This document shows, piece by piece, positions 55,007 through 64,000 of a stretch of DNA of 64,000 bases (position 1 is the stretch's first letter; every line of letters begins with the position of its first letter). A program made the translations under genes and the position numbers. The stretch is from Methylorubrum suomiense. GTDB taxonomy: Bacteria; Pseudomonadota; Alphaproteobacteria; Rhizobiales; Beijerinckiaceae. The notes under the pieces are model-generated. The model saw only the letters and a program-made list of their open reading frames with translations. It ran no database searches and was not told the origin of the DNA. The stretch covers positions 295,168-359,167 of the forward strand of contig NZ_BPRE01000005.1 of assembly GCF_022179765.1 (NCBI RefSeq). The letters run 5' to 3'.

Positions 55007-56119
55007 TCAGTGGCCGCTGCGGCGCGGCGCATCGGCCGTCATCTCACCGAAGGCCGGATGCGCCGTGTCGGCACCGAGGCCCGTCGCATCCGGACCATCG
55101 AGGCGGTCGGCGGCGGAACGGGCGGCCATGGTGTGGCCGGGCGCGTCGAAGCTCACCGGCTCGCGCGGCGTGCGATCGACGTTGAGATGGAAGATGTCGA
55201 AGCGGTTGTAGTAGCCGACCACATCGTGGAACTGCTTCGGCTCCACGCAGGCCGCGATATCGATATCGGCGTAGACGATCCCCTCATCGCCCTGGTGGGG
55301 TTCCACCACGTGCGAACCGGTCGGATCGAGGACCATGGACACGCCCGCCGGGGTCCGCTCGACGATGTCGGCGAGGGCGGCGTCTCCTCCGCAGAGGATC
55401 TCCTTCGCGGCCCCGTCGAGGACGGCCGAGCAGACGATATTGAACACCTTGGCCTCGAAAGCATGGGCGCCGGCCCGGATCTCGATCGCGCGCTTCAGGT
55501 CGTAGGCCGCGCTCTCTCCCGGTGGGCGGGTCGGCCAAGCCGGCGGATAGGTCGAGATATGGACCTGCTCGCCCTGCGCCATCAGGGCATATCGGGCCAG
55601 AGGATTGGTGTTCTCACCGCAGATGAGCATGCCGACCCGGCCGATTTCGGTGGGCGTCACGCGCAGGCCCCGGGCGTCGCCGTTCGCCCAGACGAGCTTC
55701 TCGTAGAAGGTCGGGACGAGCTTCCGGTGATGGTTGAGGATGGCCCCGTTGCGCCCGATCAGGATGTTCGCGTTCCAGAGACATCCGAGGCTGGCCTCGG
55801 TGCTCTCACTGAAGCCGAGGGAGACGAGAACGCCGTGTCGCCGGGCGGCGGCGCGCACCGCGCCGATCTCGGGCCCGTCGAGGCGGACGGATTCGGACGC
55901 GAGTCGCTTGAACAGATCGTGGTTGTGGATCGGGGCACGGAGGGCCACCCAGAGGGGAAAGCCCGGCATGTAGCCCTCGGGAAACACCACGAGCCCGGCG
56001 CCCGCGCGGGCGGCCTCGCCGATCAGGGCGGCCGCCTTCTCGGCCGTGGCGGCGCTGTCCAGGAAAACCGGGGCGACGTGGCAGGCGGCCGCTTTGAACT
56101 GCGGAAAGGGGGCGGTCAT
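55007..56119 (-). CDS. Nitrilase (carbon-nitrogen hydrolase family)
   Basis: The 370-residue protein (start MTAPFPQFKAAACHVAPVFL) has the catalytic triad Glu48 (VFPEGY), Lys133 (NHHRKLVPTF) and Cys167 (LICGENTNPLARY). The ICGEN context and long C-terminus fit branch 1 nitrilases, which turn nitriles into carboxylate and ammonia. The gene is followed on the same strand by DUF485-actP and preceded by a LysR gene, so the acid might be taken up or moved by ActP. Confidence 0.92.
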   Translation of the reverse strand: MTAPFPQFKAAACHVAPVFLDSAATAEKAAALIGEAARAGAGLVVFPEGYMPGFPLWVALRAPIHNHDLFKRLASESVRLDGPEIGAVRAAARRHGVLVSLGFSESTEASLGCLWNANILIGRNGAILNHHRKLVPTFYEKLVWANGDARGLRVTPTEIGRVGMLICGENTNPLARYALMAQGEQVHISTYPPAWPTRPPGESAAYDLKRAIEIRAGAHAFEAKVFNIVCSAVLDGAAKEILCGGDAALADIVERTPAGVSMVLDPTGSHVVEPHQGDEGIVYADIDIAACVEPKQFHDVVGYYNRFDIFHLNVDRTPREPVSFDAPGHTMAARSAADRLDGPDATGLGADTAHPAFGEMTADAPRRSGH

Positions 56120-56221
56120 CGGTGCGGCTCCAAATGTTGGATGCCGCATTTGCAACAGAAGCCACGCACGTCGCGAAGGTCTAAAATCCGCAAGGGTCGC
56201 TGCAATCGTGCGGCGACCTGC

Positions 56222-57118
56222 TCAGAATTGGTTCAAGTGATCTGCCTCTTGAATGAACAGCTCCGTCAAGAAGCGCGTGACCGCACGGACGCGGCCGACA
56301 TGCTCGATATCTTCGTGGACGCCGAGATAGAGCTCGCGGCGTACGACGATCTCGTCGGGCAAGACCGGCACGAGGGCCGGGTTGGTCTTTGCCGAGAAAA
56401 GCGGCAACAGGGCGATACCCGCCCCCGCCGCAGTCGCGGCCTGCTGAGCGGCCATGCTGGTCGAGCGAAAGACCACGTTGTTCGGCTTCAGGACTTCGAG
56501 AAGCCAATGCACCGGTTCGATGGCGACGAGATCGTCGACATAATCCACGAAGTCGTGCTGCTGCAGATCGGCGCGCGAGCGCGGCCGACCGCGCTGGGCG
56601 AGATAGGCTTCGGACGAGAACAGGGCCAAGCGGAACTCGCCGACCCGCCGAACCTTGAGGCGCGGTCCCTGGGGCGGCACGAAGGACACCGAGATATCGG
56701 CCTCCCGCTTCGTCAGGTTGATGAGGTGCCGCTCCGTGACGAGTTCGACGACGAGGCCGGGCGCGGTCGCGGCCAACTCGGCGAACTTGGCCGACAGGTA
56801 GAACGCCGCGATGCCCTCCATGCTGGCGACCCGCACGCGCCCGACCGGCTGCGTCCCATCCTGCAAACCAAGCGCCTCCGGCACGCCGAGCATTTTCTGC
56901 TCGATGACCTCCGCGATGACGAACAGCTTGTCACCGCCTTCGGTCAGCAGAAAACCGTCGGAGCAGCGCTGGAACAGCTTCGTGTCCAGGCTTCTCTCCA
57001 ACTCGGCGATCCGGCGGCTGACCGTCGTGTTGTCGACCTTGAGCCGGCGTGCGGCCGGCATCAGCCGACCGTGGCGCGCGACTTCTAGGAAGAAGGTCAG
57101 ATCGTTCCAATCGAACAT
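56222..57118 (-). CDS. LysR-family transcriptional regulator
   Basis: The 298-residue protein begins MFDWNDLTFFLEVARHGRLMPAARRLKVDNTTVSRRIAELERSLDTKLFQRCSDGF, a LysR winged helix of the CrgA/GstR-like group. An effector domain follows (RVASMEGIAAFYLSAKFAELAATAPGLVVELVTERHLINLT). It lies 103 bp upstream of the nitrilase gene on the same strand and may regulate it. Confidence 0.92.
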   Translation of the reverse strand: MFDWNDLTFFLEVARHGRLMPAARRLKVDNTTVSRRIAELERSLDTKLFQRCSDGFLLTEGGDKLFVIAEVIEQKMLGVPEALGLQDGTQPVGRVRVASMEGIAAFYLSAKFAELAATAPGLVVELVTERHLINLTKREADISVSFVPPQGPRLKVRRVGEFRLALFSSEAYLAQRGRPRSRADLQQHDFVDYVDDLVAIEPVHWLLEVLKPNNVVFRSTSMAAQQAATAAGAGIALLPLFSAKTNPALVPVLPDEIVVRRELYLGVHEDIEHVGRVRAVTRFLTELFIQEADHLNQF

Positions 57119-57936
57119 GCGGCTGATGCTGTAGAGCAGAGTACGACCAACATTTATCTAGGCTGTAGTGGGGAATTTAGGAAGTCAGCGTGAGGCAAGC
57201 CTGATTTGATAAAAGACATGGCTGTGGGAGATGACCATACCGGAGGTTGCCGGACTGGGCGACGACCACTGAGAGCGTGTGAAGAGCTTCGTGCCGGTTG
57301 AAACGCAGGGAAACGCGGCCCGCGGACGGACAATGGTCGGTTCCTCGATGTGCTGTCATAGATGGACCGCCCAGGGGGACATTGGAGAGACAGACCGGAG
57401 CGACTGGGCGACGACCGGACGGTCGAGCGGCGCGACGACGATTGGATCGCCCGTGGGGTCTTGGATCAGATGCTGGCGGACTTGGCCCGCGAAGCTGATC
57501 TGGAAGAATTTTTAACCGAACTACAACCTTTCGCGACTGAGGTCCGCATGCCTGTCGGGCGAATGCGGTGCATCGGGTTCTCTTGGCAGAGGTCGATCCC
57601 TGGGATTTTTCGCCTTGATCAGACCGTTTATCTGGAACAACCACAATGAGTCGCATATTCTAAGACATTAAACGTCTCGCGGTATATTCATTTCTAATTC
57701 TAATCCAATGAGTTTGAGCGATGTTTGATAAAATACAGGCGCTTATTTGAATCGACTGATATTTTCACAGTCTAAAAAGACGTATTAATTTCTATTGATT
57801 TGTACGATTGGCCAATCTTACCGCCATTGGATGCGTTGGCACCTGCCCGCGTTACCTAGCCTCACAGACGCGAGGACAGTTCCCGTGGCAACCATCGATT
57901 GAACGGTGGATTCAGGCCTGGCGCCTCATCGGCCGG
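57119..57936. other. Gap with transposase remnant before cyoD
   Basis: About 820 bp. The first part holds short repeats (gactgggcgacgacc twice, at 57253 and 57402) and the degraded transposase piece listed next. The AT-rich part 57650-57830 may hold the terminator of the cyo operon or promoters. No intact gene. Confidence 0.35.
57362..57520 (+). pseudogene. Degraded IS5-type transposase fragment
   Basis: The frame reads HWRDRPERLGDDRTV ... and WIARGVLDQMLADLAREADLE, which follows the pattern W-R-D-x-P-E-R-x-G ... T-V ... W ... G-V-x-x-x-M-L ... D-L-E of the N-terminal part of IS5/IS427-like transposases. The catalytic DDE part is missing. It is a remnant, and the assignment is only by motif spacing. 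Confidence 0.45.
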
Positions 57937-58350
57937 TCAGTGATGGGCGTGCGACGGCGCCGGTGCCGGGCTGTGCATCATGTTGTGGTTCATGTTGGCC
58001 ATGATCCAGACCGAGCCGCCGATCAGCAGCACGACGAACAGCACACCGAAGGCCAGAGCCAGAACGTTGTTGGTGTTGTCCGGCCCGGTGGTGATGTGCA
58101 GGAAGAACACGAGGTGCACGCCCATCTGGGCGATGGCGAAGACGATCACCGCCACGGGGATCGCGGGCGCCCAGATGAAATTCATCCGCACCACGGCGAA
58201 GGAGCAGGCGGTGAGCAGCACCGCGAGGCCGAGGCCGATCAGGTAGCCGCGGATGCCCTTGGCGATATCCTCTTCCGGGTAGGCCTCGCCCGGCGCGACG
58301 TCCGCCCGATGCCGTTTGGAGCGTTCTGCGGCTTGGTCGGCGGCGCTCAT
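57937..58350 (-). CDS. cyoD: Cytochrome o ubiquinol oxidase subunit IV
   Basis: The 137-residue protein (start [14 protein letters not shown], whose ATG overlaps the stop of cyoC) has three membrane helices (GYLIGLGLAVLLTACSFAVV, IPVAVIVFAIAQMGVHLVFFLH, VLALAFGVLFVVLLIGGSVWIM). It has the CyoD motif GVHLVFFLHI and ends in a His-rich tail. It is a supporting subunit of the bo3-type quinol oxidase and the last gene of the operon. Confidence 0.95.
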   Translation of the reverse strand: MSAADQAAERSKRHRADVAPGEAYPEEDIAKGIRGYLIGLGLAVLLTACSFAVVRMNFIWAPAIPVAVIVFAIAQMGVHLVFFLHITTGPDNTNNVLALAFGVLFVVLLIGGSVWIMANMNHNMMHSPAPAPSHAHH

Positions 58351-59024
58351 GCGATCACTCCGAGCAGGTAGACGACGCTGAACACCCCGACCCAGACGAT
58401 GTCGAGGGCGTGCCAGAACAGGGCGAAGCAGGCGGTGCGGCGCAGGATGTCGTCGCGAAACCCCTTGGTCAGCACCTGCGCCATCATGGTCAGGAGCCAC
58501 AGGAGGCCGATGCCGACATGCAGGCCGTGGCAGCCGACGAGGGTGAAGAACGAGGACAGAAAGGCGCTGCGCGACGGCTCGGCGCCGCGCGCGATCAGGT
58601 CGGCGAATTCCTTCAGCTCCAGCGCGAGAAATCCCGCGCCGAGAACGAAGGTCACCGCCATCATGGCCTGGAACAGGGCCATGCGGCGGGCCGTGAGCGC
58701 GAGCGTGGCCACGCCGCAGGTGAAGCTCGACAGGAGCAGCAGCCCCGTCTCCAGCGCGACATGGGTGAGATCGAACAACTCCTGCGGCTTCGGGCCATCG
58801 GCGGTGCCGCCCACCAACACCCCGTAGGCGGCGAAGAAGGCCGCGAACATCACGATGTCGCTGAGGATGAAGATCCAGAAGCCGTAGGCGACGACGATGC
58901 GCTTCGGCGCCGGGCCGCCGGCCCCGCGGCCGGTGGCGGCGGAATCGCCGCGCCCGTCGCGGCTGCCGCCGAGATGATACGGATCGTGGCCCGGGGCGAG
59001 GCCGGGGGAGGCGGTGGCGCTCAT
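58347..59024 (-). CDS. cyoC: Cytochrome o ubiquinol oxidase subunit III
   Basis: The 225-residue protein has five membrane helices ([75 protein letters not shown]). The HGLHVGIG and WHALDIVW segments are typical of subunit III. Its first codon overlaps the stop of cyoB (ATGA), and its stop overlaps the cyoD start. Confidence 0.96.
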   Translation of the reverse strand: MSATASPGLAPGHDPYHLGGSRDGRGDSAATGRGAGGPAPKRIVVAYGFWIFILSDIVMFAAFFAAYGVLVGGTADGPKPQELFDLTHVALETGLLLLSSFTCGVATLALTARRMALFQAMMAVTFVLGAGFLALELKEFADLIARGAEPSRSAFLSSFFTLVGCHGLHVGIGLLWLLTMMAQVLTKGFRDDILRRTACFALFWHALDIVWVGVFSVVYLLGVIA

Positions 59025-61030
59025 GCGGCCCTCCGGCGGCCGACGCCCTGCAGGGCTTCGAGCCGGGTCGTGCGGTTGGCCCGGTTGATCCGCTGCACCT
59101 CGGAGGCCGGGATCTCGTACTCGGCCTTATCGCGCCACGCGAACACCACGAAGGTCGCGAACGCCCCGAGGAAGCCCAGGACCGCGAGCCACCAGATGTG
59201 CCAGATCATGGCGAAGCCGATCAGCGTGGCGAAGAAGGCGCAGACCACGCCGGTGGGATTGTTGATCGGCATCTCGATCGGCGCGTAATCGGGCTCGTTA
59301 CGCAGGCTCAGCTGCTCGCGGGCGGCGGCCTTGATCGTCCAGTAGGCCTCCTCGCCGTGCACCTGCGGCATCGCGGCGAAGTTGAAGACCGGCGGCGGCG
59401 AGGCCGTGGCCCATTCGAGGGCACGGCCGTCCCAGGGATCGCCAGTCTCGTCGCGCAGGGATTCGCGGCGGCGGATGGAGACGACGAGCTGGACCACCTG
59501 GGCCACCACGCCGACGAGCATGAGGACGACGCCGAAGCCGGCGATCAGGATCCAGGGCCGCCAATCGGCGACGTCGTAGTGCTGCATCCGCCGCGTCATG
59601 CCGAGCAGGCCGAGGATATAGAACGCGCCGAAGACGACGACGAAGCCGGAGATGCCGAACCAGAACGCGACCTTGCCCCACCACTCGTCGAGCCGGAAGC
59701 CGAAGGCCTTGGGGAACCAGTAGGCGTAGCCCGCGAACGCCCCGAACAGCACGGCGCTGACCATCACGTTGTGGAAATGGGCGACCAGGAACATGCTGTT
59801 GTGGAGCACGAAATCGGCGGGCGGGATCGCCAGCAGCACGCCGGTGGCGCCGCCGACCACGAAGGTCAGCATGAAACCGAGCGACCACAGCATCGACGTG
59901 TGGAAGCGGATGCGCCCGCCATACATCGTGAACAGCCAGTCGAAGATCTTCACGCCGGTCGGCACGGCGATGATCATCGAGGTGATGGCGAAGACGCCGT
60001 TGACGTCGCCGCCCGGCCCCATGGTGAAGAAGTGGTGCAGCCACACCATGAACGACAGGATGAAGATCGCCATCGTCGCCATCACCATCGACCGGTAGGC
60101 GAAGAGCGGCTTGCCGGAAAAGGTCGAGATGACCTCCGAGAACACGCCGTAGGCGGGCAGCGCGAGGATGTAGACCTCCGGATGCCCCCAAGCCCAGAAC
60201 AGGTTCATGAACATCATCGAATTCCCGCCCTGGGAATCGGTGAAGAAGTGGAAGCCGAGGTAGCGGTCGAGCGCCAGCATCGCGAGCGTCGCCGTCAGAA
60301 TCGGGAAGGCCGCGACGATGAGCAGGTTCGAGGCGAGCGCGGTCCAGCAGAACATCGGCATGCGCAGATAGCTCATGCCCGGCGCCCTGACCTTCAGGAT
60401 CGTCGTGACGAGATTGACCCCTGAGAGCAGCGTCCCGATGCCGGAGATCTGGATCGCCCAGATGTAGTAATCGACGCCCACGCCCGGCGAGTAGGTCGCC
60501 TCCGAGAGCGGCGGGGCCGGCCACCAGCCGGTGCGGGCGAACTCGCCGACGACGAGGCTGACATTGACGAGCAGCGCGCCGGAGGCGGTGAGCCAGAAGC
60601 TGACCGAGTTCAGCGTCGGGAAGGCGACGTCGCGCACGCCGAGTTGGAGCGGCACGGCGAAGTTCATCAGGCCGATCATGAACGGCATCGCGCCGAAGAA
60701 GATCATGACCACGCCGTGGGCGGAGAAGATCTGGTCGTAATGCTCCGGCGGCAGGTAGCCCGGTGCCTTGTAGGCGAAGAGCATGTGCGATCGCATCAGG
60801 ATCGCGTCGGAGAAGCCGCGGATCAGCATCACCAGGGCGAGGATGCAGTACATCACGCCGATGCGCTTGTGATCGACGCTCGTGATCCACTCCCGCCACA
60901 GATAGGGAAAGTGGCCGGCGATGACCGTCCAGGCGATTACGCCGAGGAGGACGAGACCGACGACGGCAGCGGCGATCAGCGGGATCGGTTGGCTTAAGGG
61001 GATCGCGTCGAGGGTGAGCTTGCCGAGCAT
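59021..61030 (-). CDS. cyoB: Cytochrome o ubiquinol oxidase subunit I
   Basis: The 669-residue protein (start [16 protein letters not shown]) is the catalytic heme-copper subunit. It has the low-spin heme His in [11 protein letters not shown], the Cu-B site [17 protein letters not shown] with the His-Tyr link, HHFFTMG, and the heme His pair in VAHFHNVMV. It reduces O2 to water with quinol electrons and pumps protons through the D and K channels. It lies 15 bp after cyoA. Confidence 0.97.
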   Translation of the reverse strand: MLGKLTLDAIPLSQPIPLIAAAVVGLVLLGVIAWTVIAGHFPYLWREWITSVDHKRIGVMYCILALVMLIRGFSDAILMRSHMLFAYKAPGYLPPEHYDQIFSAHGVVMIFFGAMPFMIGLMNFAVPLQLGVRDVAFPTLNSVSFWLTASGALLVNVSLVVGEFARTGWWPAPPLSEATYSPGVGVDYYIWAIQISGIGTLLSGVNLVTTILKVRAPGMSYLRMPMFCWTALASNLLIVAAFPILTATLAMLALDRYLGFHFFTDSQGGNSMMFMNLFWAWGHPEVYILALPAYGVFSEVISTFSGKPLFAYRSMVMATMAIFILSFMVWLHHFFTMGPGGDVNGVFAITSMIIAVPTGVKIFDWLFTMYGGRIRFHTSMLWSLGFMLTFVVGGATGVLLAIPPADFVLHNSMFLVAHFHNVMVSAVLFGAFAGYAYWFPKAFGFRLDEWWGKVAFWFGISGFVVVFGAFYILGLLGMTRRMQHYDVADWRPWILIAGFGVVLMLVGVVAQVVQLVVSIRRRESLRDETGDPWDGRALEWATASPPPVFNFAAMPQVHGEEAYWTIKAAAREQLSLRNEPDYAPIEMPINNPTGVVCAFFATLIGFAMIWHIWWLAVLGFLGAFATFVVFAWRDKAEYEIPASEVQRINRANRTTRLEALQGVGRRRAA

Positions 61031-61045
61031 TCAGGATTCCCGCCT

Positions 61046-61957
61046 CTAGCTTCCGCCCTTGGGCCGCACAGCCTCGACGCCGCCCGGGGCCGACGGGCCG
61101 GGGCCGGGCGGGACGGTCTGGGCGACGATCCCGTCGAACAGCTTCGGATCGACCGTGCCGTAGAGGCGCGGCTTGTCGCCGGTGCTCTGCTTGGCGAGTT
61201 CGCCATAGGAGGCGGGATCGAGCTTCAGGCTCGATTCCTTCGCCTGCCGGACCCATTCCGCGAAGCCCTCGTCCGAGGCGACCTGAACCGGGAAATTCAT
61301 GTCGGCGAAGCCATCGCCGCTGAAATGGGTCGAGAGACCGTAGAGTTCGCCCTCCCGGTCGGCCATCAGGTTGAGCCGGGTGGTCATGCCGCGCATGGTG
61401 TAGATCATGCTGCCGAGCCGCGGGATGAAGAACGAATTCCACACGCTCGACGAGGTCAGCCGAAACTGGACCGGCGTCGCGGCCGGCATGACGAGCCGGT
61501 TCACGCTCGCCACCCCCTGCTCGGGGTAGATGAACAGCCACTTCCAATCGAGGGAGACGACCTGCACCTCGATCGGCTTCCTGTCCGAATCGAGCGGCGT
61601 CATCGGGTCGAGCCGGTGCGCGCCGATCCAGGCGATGCCGCCGAGGAAGATGATGGTGAGCAGAGGCACCGACCACACCACCATCTCGATCCGACCGGAG
61701 AAGGCCCAGTTCGGCCGGTATTGCGCGCGGGTGTTGCCCTCGCGGTACCACCACGCGAAGACGATCGTGGCGATCATTGTCGGGACGATGATCGCCAGCA
61801 TGATCACACTGGCGATGATCAGGATATTGGCTTCCGCCGCACCGACCGGACCCTTGGCGTCGAACAGGTTGTAATTCTGGCAGCCGGTCAGGGAACAGAC
61901 CGCCCCAGCAACCGCACCAGCCCGCGTGAGGATACGTGTCGCCGACCCAGTGCGCAT
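61046..61957 (-). CDS. cyoA: Cytochrome o ubiquinol oxidase subunit II (lipoprotein)
   Basis: The 303-residue precursor (start MRTGSATRILTRAGAV) has a lipoprotein signal ending SLTGC, two membrane helices (ANILIIASVIMLAIIVPTMIATIVFAWW, VVWSVPLLTIIFLGGIAWIG) and a periplasmic cupredoxin domain. The Cu-A ligands of cytochrome c oxidases are absent, as expected for a quinol oxidase. It is the first gene of the cyoABCD operon. A 52-residue upstream extension was not used because the lipobox then would be far inside. Confidence 0.96.
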   Translation of the reverse strand: MRTGSATRILTRAGAVAGAVCSLTGCQNYNLFDAKGPVGAAEANILIIASVIMLAIIVPTMIATIVFAWWYREGNTRAQYRPNWAFSGRIEMVVWSVPLLTIIFLGGIAWIGAHRLDPMTPLDSDRKPIEVQVVSLDWKWLFIYPEQGVASVNRLVMPAATPVQFRLTSSSVWNSFFIPRLGSMIYTMRGMTTRLNLMADREGELYGLSTHFSGDGFADMNFPVQVASDEGFAEWVRQAKESSLKLDPASYGELAKQSTGDKPRLYGTVDPKLFDGIVAQTVPPGPGPSAPGGVEAVRPKGGS

Positions 61958-62703
61958 CACGCGGCTCAGTGCTCGATCAGATGATGGCCGCAGCACTTCC
62001 TGAATTCGATCACGGGCAGATCGTATTCTGACCTCAAATAGACGCAACGATACTGGCATAAGACCGACATCCTCGACTTCATAATCGTTCCTATTGCCAA
62101 ATTTGTCGCCCACCTCTCCGTATGGTCATACGCCTTCTATGAAATGGGCAAATCCGCCTGCGCATTTCCGCCGGCCACGTTCGGCGGGGGCTCTCGATAT
62201 GATCCGACCGGGCTCGAATTTTGTTCCGGGGGGCCAACACGTTCACGCGCTTGTCATCATCCTGCCCGGTGCTTCAACCGTAGCGCGATCTGCCGACCTC
62301 TATGGAATTTATCCTGTGAGGATCGGTCCCGGCCACCGGCACTGGCTGTCGTCGGCGTCGGGCCAAAGCGGCTTCCGCGCGTGGCGTGCCGGATCACGCG
62401 GGGAATGGCGCCGTACGATATTTTCGCCGCGTTCAACGAGAGCCAAGGCATGGTCGCGTGACATTGTCCGCCCGCCCCGATGGGGTTCTGTCCGGGCTCA
62501 CGCGCCAGTGTGGCCACAACTTGCTGCGCGCGGCGCCCGAGGGGGGAACACTCTGACTTTCCGAGCCCGTACGGGCACTCACCTTCCACTTCGGAACATC
62601 CCTGAATAACGGACATTCACGCGCATCAGCAGAAGCCGAGCGGTGTCCATGACGCTTTTATTCAGGTTCAGAGTTCAATCATCTCGACCAAACAGCGACA
62701 GCA
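61958..62703. other. Upstream region of the cyo operon
   Basis: About 745 bp between the cyoA start and the end of the PAP2 gene. The AT-rich part 61985-62150 likely holds the cyo promoter. No gene or known regulator box was recognised. Confidence 0.35.
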
Positions 62704-63888
62704 TCACGGGTTACGCCGAAGGCTGGATGTCGGCATCGCTTGGACGGTCTTTGTCGCCCTTCCCACCAAGGACCATAGGAGAACCGTACCGATCACCGAA
62801 GCGTAGCCATCGACCGCGTAATGCCAGCCCAGATGAATCGATCCTATGAAGATCACCGCGCCGTACAGCATCAGCATTCGCCCCAGCCACAGCGACAAAT
62901 GTCGTCCCGCCAAGGCGAAAAGGGTTGCCATGGAAACGTGCAGGCTTGGAAATGCCGAAATCCCGGATCCAAGCTGAGGGGTCTTTGCCTCGAAACATGC
63001 CCACAAATATTGCTGAATATCCCAAGCCGAAAATGGCATTCCGTGGCTGAATGTGAGATAGTCGATCAGGTCCTTGTATCGCTCATGGTCCCCCGTCACC
63101 TTGGCATAAAAGGCTGGCCCACCCGACATTCCAAGTGCCGCCATGAAGTTACCGAGGACGATGAAGCATAGAAACATCGTCAGGACATAGCGAACGCGCA
63201 AGCTCGCGAGATCGCGCCGCGCACCGAGAAAGACCGGAAGCCCGACCAGGATCAACAACCAAATAGGCAGGTAGAGAAATTCAATAACCCGCGTCACCGG
63301 GTGGTATCCCGTTACGCCATGAACCAACTTCCACGGCAGGTAGCCGAGATGGAGCGATTGATTGAAATTCGCGATGGATTCATCTCGCCATGTCGGACTG
63401 AGGATTGGAAGCATGTTTTTATTCGATGTAAATACGCCATAGAAAATACTTAGACTGAAAATGAGTAGAACGACCGGAAAAGCGCGATATTGGATGTGAG
63501 CCCATAGTCGAACGACGGCGTCGGTCAGAGGACGCTGAGAACGACGGAGAGCTGAGATGGGAATTTCGACGGCCAATAGATAGATGAGGATTCCCAAAGC
63601 AGCCAATTCGATCCAGGGCAAAAGATAGGCGGTTGGCGCAAACCAACTCAATTCCCCAGAAAGAGAAAACAACAAGACCGACGAAAACAGATACAGCAGG
63701 GTCGCGAGGTGAATAGGCATATCCTCGCGCAACTCAACCAACAAAATCTGCGAACAGAAATCTCCGGCTCTTTCAATCTTCGCCCGGATCAAAGCGCCTA
63801 TATGCAAATAACTCTGATTTTTGTCATCTTGAATGTATCCGTCAATTTCGATGTCGTAGGATGATTTCGTCACTGCAATAGGCCCCAA
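62704..63888 (-). CDS. PAP2-type membrane phosphatase (Aur1/Ipt1-like)
   Basis: The 394-residue protein has about eight membrane helices. The PAP2 motifs are SAFPSLHVSMATLFAL (motif 2) and GSIHLGWHYAVDGYASVIG (motif 3, with catalytic His), as in the Aur1/inositolphosphotransferase-like PAP2_3 group. The first motif (KxxxxxxRP) is not clear, as usual in this group. It may hydrolyse or transfer phosphate head groups of lipids. The gene is AT-richer than its neighbours and lies next to an insertion sequence. Confidence 0.85.
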   Translation of the reverse strand: MGPIAVTKSSYDIEIDGYIQDDKNQSYLHIGALIRAKIERAGDFCSQILLVELREDMPIHLATLLYLFSSVLLFSLSGELSWFAPTAYLLPWIELAALGILIYLLAVEIPISALRRSQRPLTDAVVRLWAHIQYRAFPVVLLIFSLSIFYGVFTSNKNMLPILSPTWRDESIANFNQSLHLGYLPWKLVHGVTGYHPVTRVIEFLYLPIWLLILVGLPVFLGARRDLASLRVRYVLTMFLCFIVLGNFMAALGMSGGPAFYAKVTGDHERYKDLIDYLTFSHGMPFSAWDIQQYLWACFEAKTPQLGSGISAFPSLHVSMATLFALAGRHLSLWLGRMLMLYGAVIFIGSIHLGWHYAVDGYASVIGTVLLWSLVGRATKTVQAMPTSSLRRNP

Positions 63889-63889
63889 T

Positions 63890-64000
63890 TGACCTTGCCC
63901 CCTGGCCTGCCCTCGTTCTGCAGCTAGGGTCCGTCGATCAGGAGACGGACGATGAAGAAAAGCCGGTTCAGCGAAGAGCAGATTATCGGCGTCCTCAAGG
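63890..64000 (+). mobile_element. Left end of an IS3-family insertion sequence
   Basis: A TGACCTTGCCCCCTGG sequence typical of the terminal inverted repeat of IS3-family elements starts at 63890, one base past the start codon of the PAP2 gene. It leads after about 60 bp to a transposase start. The right end is outside the window. Confidence 0.75.
63952..64000 (+). CDS. IS3-family transposase OrfA, 3' end outside window
   Basis: The sixteen visible codons MKKSRFSEEQIIGVLK are the typical beginning of the OrfA (helix-turn-helix) protein of IS3-family elements such as the IS407 group. A GGAG ribosome site lies nine bases upstream. The rest, including OrfB with the DDE motif, is beyond the window. 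Confidence 0.85.
   Translation, partial: MKKSRFSEEQIIGVLK

Noticed and set aside
57177..57656. Minus-strand frame of 159 codons before cyoD
   Set aside because: Composition is unlike a protein, and the opposite strand shows a transposase trace.
59298..61754. Long minus-strand frame overlapping cyoB and cyoA in another frame
   Set aside because: Arg/Pro-rich translation without family features; cyoA and cyoB occupy the same DNA with conserved motifs.

Overview
The window looks like chromosome of a high-GC alphaproteobacterium, most likely Methylobacterium/Methylorubrum. This is inferred from overall composition, from MucR, IalB and trimeric-autotransporter families, and from gene content; no rRNA or other taxonomic marker is present. 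No tRNA, rRNA or CRISPR array was recognised.

Layout. 1-9.4 kb is housekeeping sequence: a YcjX/YcjF-type pair, YebC, ribosomal protein L33, and a PLP-dependent Orn/Lys/Arg decarboxylase overlapping a GNAT acetyltransferase. 9.5-11.8 kb holds remnants of a type II secretion locus: gspG, a prepilin peptidase and only the last codons of gspF. 11.8-23.1 kb is an AT-richer integrative element bounded by a perfect 68-bp direct repeat. It carries a tyrosine integrase, a helicase-primase fusion, a phosphatase/ADP-ribosylglycohydrolase fusion overlapping a small unknown gene, a MucR-like regulator, a serine recombinase, and a large nuclease plus P-loop NTPase protein that is a good candidate anti-phage gene. 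The right end cuts a glutamate synthase large-chain gene. The left end abuts gspF instead of the missing half of that gene, so the locus has also suffered a deletion or a recombination between elements.

25.6-29.7 kb is a FecI/FecR/TonB-receptor iron-uptake set. 30.7-33.6 kb is a trimeric autotransporter followed by IalB, both surface or envelope proteins. 33.8-42.2 kb holds a YgiQ radical SAM protein, an ABC exporter, an epoxide-hydrolase-like enzyme with a tautomerase and a divergent LysR regulator, and an orphan FecR-domain protein. 43.1-50.5 kb is a signalling block: a CHASE2 adenylate/guanylate cyclase divergent from a cyclic-nucleotide-binding EAL protein, a GAF-PAS-GGDEF protein, and a soluble chemoreceptor-like protein with its signalling tip at the N-terminus. 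51-57 kb holds a carotenoid oxygenase, an ActP-type symporter with its DUF485 partner, and a nitrilase with a LysR regulator. 57.9-62 kb is a complete cyoABCD quinol oxidase operon on the minus strand. The window ends with a PAP2-type phosphatase and the left end of an IS3-family insertion sequence.

The most interesting part is the 11.25-kb element: its cargo looks like accessory immunity or NAD/nucleotide signalling functions, and its two flanks come from two different chromosomal genes.
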